Origin: an uncultured Oscillospiraceae bacterium
GTDB lineage: Bacteria; Bacillota; Clostridia; Oscillospirales; Oscillospiraceae
Reading direction: 5' to 3'
Assembly: GCA_900752305.1 (NCBI GenBank)
Contig: CAADUV010000281.1
Span: forward strand, 1 to 5,383
DNA: 5,383 bases
Shown here: positions 1 through 5,383 of the stretch, one piece after another
How positions within the stretch are numbered: the first letter of the stretch is position 1
Layout of the letters: each line of letters begins with the position of its first letter
Translations under genes and position numbers: made by a program
The notes under the pieces: model-generated
The model's input: the letters and a program-made list of their open reading frames with translations, nothing else
Told to the model about the DNA's origin: nothing
Databases searched by the model: none

Positions 1-1854
1 CGCAGCCAGCAGCAGCGTTCCGGCAAGCAGTCCGCTAAGCGCCGTCAGGAGGAGCAGGAACAGAAGCTGCGCCGCCTCCAGCAGGAAGCCGCTCGCAAAG
101 CACCGGTCAAGGTGCAGATTCCCGATGAGATCACCGTGGGCGAGCTGGCAAGCCGCATGAAGAAGACCGGCGCTGTGGTCGTCAAGAACCTGATGAAGAT
201 GGGCGTCATGGCGTCCATGTCCGACGTCATCGACTATGATACCGCCGCTCTGGTGGCCATGGAATTGGGCTGCAAGGTGGAGAAGGAAGTGGTCGTGACC
301 ATCGAAGAAAAGCTCATCGACACCGCAGAGGACAAGGCGGAAGACCTGCAGGATCGCGCTCCCGTCATCGTGGTCATGGGCCACGTCGACCACGGCAAGA
401 CCTCCCTGCTGGACTATATCCGTTCCAGCAACGTCACCGCAGGGGAAGCAGGCGGCATCACCCAGGCCATCGGCGCATACCAGGTCAAGGTGCAGGATAA
501 GATGGTCACCTTCCTGGACACCCCCGGCCACGAAGCCTTTACCGCTATGCGTGCCCGCGGCGCCATGGTCACTGACATCGCCATCCTGGTGGTGGCAGCG
601 GACGACGGCATCATGCCCCAGACCGTGGAAGCCATCAACCACGCCAAGGCAGCCAACATCCCCATCATTGTGGCCATCAACAAGATGGATCTGCCCGGCG
701 CCAACCCCGAGAACATCAAGCAGCAGCTGACCAAGTACGAGCTGGTGCCGGAAGAATGGGGCGGTGAGACCATCGTCTGCCCCATCTCCGCCAAGACCGG
801 CGAGGGCATCGACAACCTGCTGGACATGGTGCTGCTGACTGCCGAAATGCGGGAGCTGAAGGCCAACCCCAACCGTGCCGCTATGGGTGCGGTCATCGAA
901 GCACGCCTGGATAAGGGGCGTGGCCCTGTGGCCACCCTGCTGGTGCAGAACGGCACCCTGAACCAGGGCGACATCATCATTGCAGGCACCGCCGTGGGCC
1001 GTGTCCGCGCTATGACCGACTACCGGGGCAAGAAGCTCAAGACCGCTGGCCCCTCCGTGCCCGTGGAGATCACCGGTATGGCGGAAGTCCCCAACGCAGG
1101 CGATGACTTCTACGCAGTTGCGGACGAACGTATGGCCCGTGAGCTGGCAGAACAGCGGAAGCAGGAGAAGAAGGACGCTCTGAATGCGCCTCTGGCCAAG
1201 AAGGTCAGCCTGGACGATCTGTTCTCTCAGATTCAGGAGGGCGAAGTGAAGGATCTGAACATCATCGTCAAGGCAGACGTCCAGGGCTCTGTGGAAGCGG
1301 TGAAGCAGAACCTGGAGAAGATCTCCAACGAGGAAGTCCGCGTCCGGGTCATCCACGGCGGCGTGGGCGCCATCAACGAGAGCGACATCATGCTGGCCAG
1401 CACCTCCAACGCCATCGTCGTCGGCTTCAACGTCCGTCCGGACTCCGCCGCCAAGGCTATGGCCGAGCGCAACCACGTGGATATGCGGATGTACCGCGTC
1501 ATCTACGAGTGCATGGAAGAGATCGAGGCCGCTATGAAGGGTATGCTGGCGCCCAAGTACAAGGAAGTGGAACTGGGCACCGTGGAAGTGCGCAAGGTCT
1601 ACAAGATCAGCAACGTGGGCGTGGTCGCCGGCTGCTACGTCACCGAGGGCAAGGTCACCCGCTCCGCTCAGCTGCGCCTGGTGCGCGACGGCATCGTCAT
1701 CCACGAGGGCGAGATCGCTTCCCTCCAGCGCTTCAAGGACAGCGTGAAGGAAGTCACCAGCGGCTACGAGTGCGGTATCACCCTGGAGAAGTTCAGCGAC
1801 ATCAAGCCGGGCGACATCTTCGAGTGCTTCGAGATGCAGGAGATCGAGCGGTAA
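1..1854 (+). CDS. infB: translation initiation factor IF2, C-terminal 617 residues (5' end outside window)
   Basis: IF2 is the GTPase that brings fMet-tRNA to the 30S subunit and promotes 50S joining in the cytoplasm. The frame is open from base 1, so the true start lies upstream; the GTG at 112 has no SD and is simply a valine codon. Visible residues 1-34 are a Gln/Arg/Lys-rich linker, followed by an IF2_N-type domain (about 40-94, [14 protein letters not shown]). The G domain has G1 GHVDHGKT (127-134), G2 GGITQ (151-155), G3 DTPGH (173-177), G4 NKMD (227-230) and G5 SAK (263-265). Next come the beta-barrel domain II (about 296-385), domain III (about 415-515, [10 protein letters not shown]) and the C-terminal fMet-tRNA-binding domain (about 525-612), ending at TAA. 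No frame break is seen. Arginine codons are mostly CGC/CGT, unlike the CGG-rich genes downstream, which fits high expression. The identification is secure. Confidence 0.98.
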   Translation, partial: RSQQQRSGKQSAKRRQEEQEQKLRRLQQEAARKAPVKVQIPDEITVGELASRMKKTGAVVVKNLMKMGVMASMSDVIDYDTAALVAMELGCKVEKEVVVTIEEKLIDTAEDKAEDLQDRAPVIVVMGHVDHGKTSLLDYIRSSNVTAGEAGGITQAIGAYQVKVQDKMVTFLDTPGHEAFTAMRARGAMVTDIAILVVAADDGIMPQTVEAINHAKAANIPIIVAINKMDLPGANPENIKQQLTKYELVPEEWGGETIVCPISAKTGEGIDNLLDMVLLTAEMRELKANPNRAAMGAVIEARLDKGRGPVATLLVQNGTLNQGDIIIAGTAVGRVRAMTDYRGKKLKTAGPSVPVEITGMAEVPNAGDDFYAVADERMARELAEQRKQEKKDALNAPLAKKVSLDDLFSQIQEGEVKDLNIIVKADVQGSVEAVKQNLEKISNEEVRVRVIHGGVGAINESDIMLASTSNAIVVGFNVRPDSAAKAMAERNHVDMRMYRVIYECMEEIEAAMKGMLAPKYKEVELGTVEVRKVYKISNVGVVAGCYVTEGKVTRSAQLRLVRDGIVIHEGEIASLQRFKDSVKEVTSGYECGITLEKFSDIKPGDIFECFEMQEIER

Positions 1855-1881
1855 GGCGCACGATAGGAATCAATGAAAACG

Positions 1882-1919
1882 GGAGTCCCACAGGGTGTGT
1901 TTGTGCTCTGTGGGACTCT
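1882..1919 (+). promoter_or_regulatory. stem-loop (11-bp perfect inverted repeat) between infB and rbfA
   Basis: GAGTCCCACAG (1883-1893) is matched exactly by CTGTGGGACTC (1908-1918). The stem can be extended outward by a G-U pair (1882/1919) and inward by a mix of G-C and G-U pairs down to a GUUU loop at 1899-1902. No T-run follows on the + strand; the next bases are the rbfA SD (AGGAGAG from 1920). It is therefore not a canonical intrinsic terminator. From position alone it could be an RNA-processing or stabilising hairpin, a weak attenuator between the strongly expressed infB and later genes, or a structure that presents the rbfA SD. The structure is clear in the sequence; the function is inference. 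Confidence 0.6.
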
Positions 1920-1926
1920 AGGAGAG
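1920..1926 (+). promoter_or_regulatory. rbfA ribosome binding site
   Basis: AGGAGAG lies 6 nt before the ATG at 1933 and directly after the 3' arm of the stem-loop. It supports the start at 1933 over the in-frame ATG at 1873, whose only SD-like bases (AGGA at 1865-1868) are 4 nt from the start, closer than usual. Confidence 0.8.
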
Positions 1927-1932
1927 ATAACA

Positions 1933-2334
1933 ATGGCAGGATATCGAATTGTACGCATCAACGATGACATCAAGCGGGAGCTGGCGCAGCTCATTCCCAA
2001 TTTGAAGGACCCCCGGGTGCGTGGCCTGATCTCCATTACCAGAGTGGACACCACGCCGGATTTGCGGTACTGCAAGGTGTATGTCAGTGCGCTGGACAAG
2101 GGGGACGGGAAGGATATGGTCAAGGGCTTGAAGTCCGCCTCCGGCTATCTCCGCCGGGAGCTAGCCAAGCGGATGACCCTCCGGTACACGCCGGAGCTGA
2201 TCTTCACCCCCGACGACTCCATCGACCAGGGCAGCCGCATCATCGGCATCCTGGGGGACATTGAAAAAGCGCCCCCTGTGGGGCCCAGCTCTGACCCGGC
2301 GGCTCATCTGCCGGAAGAGGAGGAAGAGGTATGA
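1933..2334 (+). CDS. rbfA: 30S ribosome-binding factor RbfA
   Basis: RbfA binds immature 30S subunits and assists late maturation around the 16S rRNA 5' region. The 133-residue product has the family pattern: an N-terminal RINDDIKRELAQLI helix, DPRVRGLISITRVDTTPDL (about 27-45), CKVYVSAL (47-54) and LRRELAKRMTLRYTPELIF followed by DDSIDQGSRI near the end of the KH-like core. A short acidic tail (EEEEEV) closes it. Length is typical. The start at 1933 is chosen because AGYRIVRIN matches the usual family N-terminus and a good SD precedes it. An in-frame ATG at 1873 would add 20 residues encoded partly by the stem-loop and resembling nothing in the family. The gene lies 78 nt after infB, the usual neighbour, and its stop overlaps the start of nrnA in ATGA, indicating translational coupling. 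Confidence 0.96.
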   Translation: MAGYRIVRINDDIKRELAQLIPNLKDPRVRGLISITRVDTTPDLRYCKVYVSALDKGDGKDMVKGLKSASGYLRRELAKRMTLRYTPELIFTPDDSIDQGSRIIGILGDIEKAPPVGPSSDPAAHLPEEEEEV

Positions 2335-3278
2335 CAGTACAAGCTGCGGCCCAGTGGCTGCGGGAACGGGACAACTTCCTCCTGCTCACCCACGTCCGTC
2401 CCGACGGGGACACCCTGGGCAGTGCCGCCGCCCTGTGCGAGGCGCTGAACGCCCTGGGGAAGACGGCGTATCTGTTGAAAAATCCCGGCGATCTGACCCG
2501 GTATGAGGGGTTTTTGACCTTCTCTTGGGCACCGGAAGGGTTTGCGCCCGACCATGTGGTGGCGGTGGACATCGCCACGGAGGAATTGCTGCCGGAGGGG
2601 GCTGCTCAGGATTACCAGGGCAAGTCTCAGCTGTGCATCGACCATCATCCGTCCAACCAGGGGTATGCCCAGCAGACCTGTCTGGACGCGGATGCGGCGG
2701 CTTGTGGTGAGATTATTTACCGCATCATCCGGGAATTGGGCGTGTGGAGCGAGAGCATCGCCCAGGCGCTGTATATCGCCATTTCCACCGACTGCGGTGG
2801 CTTCCTGTACTCCAACACCACGCCGGAGACCCACCGGATCGCGGCGGAGCTGATGGAGCATCTGGACGTGCGGAAGGTGAACAAGCATTTCTTCAAGACC
2901 AAGCGGTTTGTAGAGCTGAAGCTGGAATCCCGTCTGCTGGAGAGCGAGGCGTTTTTCCACGACGGCAAGGTGTGTATCGGTAAGATCTCGCTGCAGGACA
3001 AGGCCGACCTGGGGGCTGTGGAAGGGGACTGCGAAGAGCTGTCCTCCTTTGCGGCTACCATCGAAGGGGGGGGCTGTGCGGCTACCATCCGGGGGCTGGC
3101 GCCCGACAAGTGGAAAATTTCCATGCGGACGGTGGAGACCTACGTGGACGCCAACCACATCTGCAATCACCTGGGCGGCGGCGGCCATGCGGCGGCGGCT
3201 GGCGCTACGGTGACGGGCAGTGAGGCGGACGTGCGCCAGATGGTGCTGGACGCCATTGAGAGAGAACTGGAGGGTTGA
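2331..3278 (+). CDS. nrnA: DHH/DHHA1 phosphoesterase, NrnA-type nanoRNase and pAp phosphatase
   Basis: NrnA-family enzymes degrade 2-5 nt RNA fragments from the 5' end and dephosphorylate 3'-phosphoadenosine 5'-phosphate (pAp), using Mn2+ in the cytoplasm. This 315-residue protein has the usual length and metal-binding motifs: HVRPDGD (H21, D25, D27), D80 in AVDIA, DHH (104-106) and D154 in STDCGGF, followed by SNTTPETH. The DHHA1 domain occupies the C-terminal third, with KISMRT and the substrate-binding loop GGGGHAAAAG (282-291). The usual Arg of the family's F-R-Y stretch after the fourth motif is Leu here (GGFLYSN). An SD AGGAGG (2318-2323) sits inside rbfA, 7 nt before the ATG. The 4-nt overlap with rbfA and the usual rbfA-nrnA-truB order support NrnA over other DHH proteins. 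A G8 run (3066-3073) leaves the frame intact. The exact activity is inferred from the family. Confidence 0.92.
   Translation: MTVQAAAQWLRERDNFLLLTHVRPDGDTLGSAAALCEALNALGKTAYLLKNPGDLTRYEGFLTFSWAPEGFAPDHVVAVDIATEELLPEGAAQDYQGKSQLCIDHHPSNQGYAQQTCLDADAAACGEIIYRIIRELGVWSESIAQALYIAISTDCGGFLYSNTTPETHRIAAELMEHLDVRKVNKHFFKTKRFVELKLESRLLESEAFFHDGKVCIGKISLQDKADLGAVEGDCEELSSFAATIEGGGCAATIRGLAPDKWKISMRTVETYVDANHICNHLGGGGHAAAAGATVTGSEADVRQMVLDAIERELEG
3269..3274 (+). promoter_or_regulatory. ribosome binding site of the DUF4375-type gene
   Basis: GGAGGG lies 6 nt before the ATG at 3281, within the last codons of nrnA. This spacing favours the ATG at 3281 over the in-frame TTG at 3275, which would directly abut the SD. 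Confidence 0.75.
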
Positions 3279-3280
3279 CC

Positions 3281-3847
3281 ATGGGACTGTTCCGGAGATG
3301 CAAAGAGCAGTGGGCGCTGGTGAAAGAGATGCGCACCATGTTCAAAGCGGAGTGGGAACGCGCCAAGCGCTGGCACGCCATCACGCAGGCGGAGGCGGAG
3401 AGCCTCAGCGATGAAGAATTGTGGGACTGCATCACCAGCCGCCTGCCCCAGGTGGAGGAGCCGGAGGAGCTGGCGGCGCTGGCCGGACCGGTGCGGGTGG
3501 TGTACACCCTGTACTGGTATGACCTGGAGGTGCAGAACGGCGGTCTGTGTCAGTATTTTGTCAACTCCAGCCGTATGACTGCCCCCTATCTGCCCGAAGC
3601 CCTCACGGCGGTGGGCGCCGAGGGCTACCGGCAGGATTTTGAAGGCTTTGTGCGGGAAAATGGCATTGACACCGGCGATCTGAGCAGCTTTATCATCCAG
3701 GACGCCAAGGAGTTCGCCCATCAGAATGAGCGCTACCCCTTTGACGCCTTTGATGCGCAGTTCTATGACCGGTATCAGTGCAGTCCCCTGAACGCCCTGG
3801 CCACCGCCTACATCCGGCGGAATCTGGCCGCCTTTTTCGAGGGGTGA
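3281..3847 (+). CDS. DUF4375 (DMP19-like) domain protein, function unknown
   Basis: The 188-residue product resembles the DUF4375/DMP19 family. The best evidence is the block DLEVQNGGLCQYFVNSS (81-97), followed by helical sequence with PEALTAVGAEGYRQDF (105-120), then FDAFDAQFYD (154-163) and a C-terminal LNALATAYIRRNLAAFF. The first 30 residues are basic and may form a separate helix (MGLFRRCKEQ onward). Residues 31-188 are acidic: by my count 26 Asp/Glu against 10 Lys/Arg. No signal peptide, membrane segment or catalytic motif is visible, so a cytoplasmic protein is likely. The gene starts 2 nt after the nrnA stop, and its own stop is 3 nt before truB, so it is co-translated with ribosome and tRNA genes. 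One family member, Neisseria DMP19, is a DNA mimic, but that cannot be assumed here. The family call is fairly confident; the role is unknown. Confidence 0.82.
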   Translation: MGLFRRCKEQWALVKEMRTMFKAEWERAKRWHAITQAEAESLSDEELWDCITSRLPQVEEPEELAALAGPVRVVYTLYWYDLEVQNGGLCQYFVNSSRMTAPYLPEALTAVGAEGYRQDFEGFVRENGIDTGDLSSFIIQDAKEFAHQNERYPFDAFDAQFYDRYQCSPLNALATAYIRRNLAAFFEG

Positions 3848-3850
3848 CCT

Positions 3851-4738
3851 ATGGCCAACGGGATCATCATCATTGACAAACCCGCCGATTGGACGAGTAT
3901 GGACGTGTGCAGCAAGCTGCGCCGCCTGCTGAACGAGCGGCGGATTGGCCACGCCGGGACGCTGGATCCCATGGCCACCGGCGTGCTGCCGGTGTTCGTG
4001 GGACGAGCCACCCGAGCGGTGGAATTTGCCGAGTCCGGCGGGAAGACCTACGTGGCCGGGCTGAAGCTGGGGTTGGAGACCGACACCCAGGACTCCACCG
4101 GCCAGGTGCTGGCGGAGCAGTCTGTCACCTGTGACCGGGCGGCGGTGGAGGCGGTGCTGGAAGGGTTCCGCGGGGACATCCTGCAGGTGCCGCCCATGTA
4201 CTCCGCCCTGAAGGTCAACGGCAAGAAACTGTATCAGCTGGCTCGGAAGGGGAAGACGGTGGAGCGCAAGCCCCGCCCCATCACCATTTTCGGGCTGGAC
4301 ATCCTGCGCCAGGACGCCCCCGACCACTACACCATCCAGATCACCTGTTCCAAAGGCACCTACATCCGCACCCTCTGCCACGACATCGGCCAAAAGCTGG
4401 GCTGCGGCGGGGTCATGGACGCCCTGCGGCGGACGGAGGCGGCGGGGTTCACCTTGGAGCAGGCGGTGACGGTGGAGCAGGTCGTCCAGGCCGCCGAAGC
4501 CGGACAGGCACACAGTCTGCTGATGCCGGTGGATACCTATTTCGCCCGTTACCCCGCCCTGACCATCCAGGGCAAGGCGGAGCGGCTGTGCCGCCACGGG
4601 AACGGGTTCCCCTGGGAAGGGGAGAACGGCCGGTATCGGGTCTATGGCTCGGACGGCAGCTTCCTCATGCTGGGGGAGATCTTGGACGGACAGATGAAGA
4701 CCGTCAAAAACTTTTTAGAAGTGGAATCACAAGAATAA
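3851..4738 (+). CDS. truB: tRNA pseudouridine(55) synthase TruB
   Basis: TruB converts uridine 55 in the T-loop of tRNAs to pseudouridine. The 295-residue protein has the family motifs in order: GIIIIDKPADWTS (4-16), the catalytic block GHAGTLDPMATGVL (33-46) with the nucleophile at D39, KTYVAGLKLGLETDTQDSTG (65-84, with the base-stacking Tyr at 66), QVPPMYSALKVNGKKLYQLAR (112-132) and SKGTYIRTL with R173 (168-175). A C-terminal TruB/PUA-like segment follows (about 225-290). Length is normal and no residue known to be essential is missing. An SD GAGGGG (3839-3844) lies 6 nt upstream, overlapping the end of the preceding gene, with a 3-nt gap between the two. truB followed by ribF is the standard arrangement in bacteria. 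A long open frame on the opposite strand is only its shadow. Confidence 0.97.
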   Translation: MANGIIIIDKPADWTSMDVCSKLRRLLNERRIGHAGTLDPMATGVLPVFVGRATRAVEFAESGGKTYVAGLKLGLETDTQDSTGQVLAEQSVTCDRAAVEAVLEGFRGDILQVPPMYSALKVNGKKLYQLARKGKTVERKPRPITIFGLDILRQDAPDHYTIQITCSKGTYIRTLCHDIGQKLGCGGVMDALRRTEAAGFTLEQAVTVEQVVQAAEAGQAHSLLMPVDTYFARYPALTIQGKAERLCRHGNGFPWEGENGRYRVYGSDGSFLMLGEILDGQMKTVKNFLEVESQE

Positions 4739-4739
4739 A

Positions 4740-4745
4740 GAGGTG
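4740..4745 (+). promoter_or_regulatory. ribF ribosome binding site
   Basis: GAGGTG lies 6 nt before a GTG at 4752, starting 1 nt after the truB stop. It fixes the ribF start: the first in-frame ATG (4824) falls after the nucleotide-binding motif and cannot be the start. Confidence 0.7.
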
Positions 4746-4751
4746 CTGACA

Positions 4752-5383
4752 GTGAGCGATGGGAAAAAGAGAGTCATTGCCCTGGGCTTTTTCGACGGGG
4801 TACACGTGGGACACGCGGCCCTGATGCGGGCAACAGTGGCAGAAGCAAAGCGGCTGGGCGCTATCCCCAGCGTCATGTCCTTCGACCGCCACCCGGCGAC
4901 CGCCATCACCGGCAAGCCGGTGCCCATGATCAACTCCAATCAGGATCGCATCTGGCTGATGGAGCATTACTATGGGATCGAAGAGGTCATTTTGGCGGAA
5001 TTTAACGACAAAATGCAGCATCAGCCCTGGGACGAGTTCGTGGAGGAATATCTGTATCAGGAGCTGGGCGCCGTGTGCGTCATCACCGGTGACGACAATC
5101 ACTTCGGCGCCAAGGGGCAGGGCAACCCGGAACGGCTGAAGCAGAAATGCCAGGAGCTGGGCATCGGCTGCCAGATCATCAGTATGGTGGAGCTGGACGG
5201 CGTTCAGGTTCATTCCACCCAGATCCGCAAACTGCTGACCCAGGGCAAGATCGCCGAGGCCAACCACCTGCTGGGGCACCCCCATGTGCTCACCAACCGA
5301 GTGGGACACGGCAAGAAGCTGGGACACGTCCTGGGCTTTCCTACGGTGAACCTGGCCTTTGAACGAGGGGTCATCGTCCCTGC
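4752..5383 (+). CDS. ribF: bifunctional riboflavin kinase/FAD synthetase, N-terminal 210 residues (3' end outside window)
   Basis: RibF phosphorylates riboflavin to FMN and adenylates FMN to FAD. The frame begins at GTG 4752 (SD GAGGTG, 6 nt spacing) and is still open at the window edge. The N-terminal FAD-synthetase domain shows LGFFDGVHVGH (11-21; canonical GxFDGxHxGH), SFDRHP (43-48; usually FDPHP), TGDDNHFG (112-119; usually GxDFxFG) and HSTQIR (154-159; usually SSTxIR). The flavokinase domain begins with GHGKKLGHVLGFPTVNL (185-201), which contains the GFPTxN motif (195-200), so both halves are present. About one third of the protein lies beyond the window. The several non-consensus residues in the FAD-synthetase half are odd but the core pattern remains. 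It sits 13 nt after truB, the usual partner, and closes the visible part of the operon. A riboswitch is not seen before it. Confidence 0.93.
   Translation, partial: MSDGKKRVIALGFFDGVHVGHAALMRATVAEAKRLGAIPSVMSFDRHPATAITGKPVPMINSNQDRIWLMEHYYGIEEVILAEFNDKMQHQPWDEFVEEYLYQELGAVCVITGDDNHFGAKGQGNPERLKQKCQELGIGCQIISMVELDGVQVHSTQIRKLLTQGKIAEANHLLGHPHVLTNRVGHGKKLGHVLGFPTVNLAFERGVIVP

Noticed and set aside
112..114. GTG at 112 as the start of infB
   Set aside because: The frame is open to base 1, the upstream residues look like the normal IF2 linker, and no SD precedes this GTG.
414..989. 191-codon open frame on the minus strand, opposite the IF2 G domain
   Set aside because: It is a Met/Ser/Ala-rich shadow of the infB coding frame, with no independent support.
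1882..1919. Intrinsic terminator after infB
   Set aside because: The stem is strong but no T-run follows on the + strand, and the rbfA SD comes at once. On the minus strand only a TTTT follows and no minus-strand gene ends there.
3050..3089. 13-nt direct repeat TGCGGCTACCATC (3050-3062 and 3077-3089) in nrnA
   Set aside because: Both copies are in frame and fall on positions that fit the normal DHHA1 sequence pattern (AATI...AATI), so this looks like chance or local bias, not a mobile or regulatory repeat.
2304..3188. 294-codon open frame on the minus strand, opposite nrnA
   Set aside because: It is antisense to a gene with all DHH/DHHA1 motifs and shows no domain or SD of its own.
3167..4597. 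476-codon open frame on the minus strand, opposite truB and the DUF4375-type gene
   Set aside because: It spans parts of three well-supported genes, its protein is low-complexity (rich in His, Gly, Leu, Gln) with no recognisable domain, and it arises from GC-rich codon bias on the coding strand.
4739..4751. FMN riboswitch or separate promoter before ribF
   Set aside because: The gap is only 13 nt and is filled by the SD; there is no room for an aptamer and no promoter-like sequence.

Overview
This window is a stretch of a bacterial translation and ribosome-maturation operon, read entirely on the + strand. The order is infB (3' part) - rbfA - nrnA (DHH phosphoesterase) - a DUF4375-type gene - truB - ribF (5' part). 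It is the downstream half of the nusA-infB cluster as found in Firmicutes. DNA that looks about 60% GC by eye, the infB-rbfA-nrnA-truB-ribF order, Gly-Gly-rich SD signals (AGGAGG, GAGGGG) and the protein sequences suggest a GC-rich member of the Clostridia, most likely Oscillospiraceae-like. The phylum is well supported; the family is inference from general resemblance.

Layout: 1-1854 carries the C-terminal 617 residues of translation initiation factor IF2, including a complete G domain. 1855-1932 is the only sizeable non-coding stretch (78 nt). It holds a perfect 11-bp inverted repeat that ends just before the rbfA ribosome binding site. 1933-2334 is rbfA. From there the genes are packed tightly: nrnA overlaps rbfA by 4 nt (ATGA), the DUF4375-type gene starts 2 nt after the nrnA stop, truB starts 3 nt after that, and ribF starts with GTG 13 nt after truB. 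Each SD lies inside, or just past, the end of the preceding gene, so translational coupling is likely along the whole series. I see no internal promoter or canonical intrinsic terminator.

How the genes fit together: IF2 delivers initiator tRNA to the 30S subunit, RbfA matures the 30S subunit, NrnA removes nanoRNAs and pAp, TruB makes pseudouridine 55 in tRNA, and RibF makes FMN and FAD. The one member with no known role in this set is the DUF4375-type gene at 3281-3847.

Hunt result: nothing here is a clearly new system. The observations most worth a second look are the infB-rbfA hairpin, which could also be read through in frame as an extension of RbfA, and the acidic DUF4375-type gene placed inside an essential, conserved operon. 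Minor ones are departures from family motifs in NrnA and RibF and a shift in arginine codon choice between infB and the downstream genes. There are no tRNA or rRNA genes, mobile elements or CRISPR arrays.
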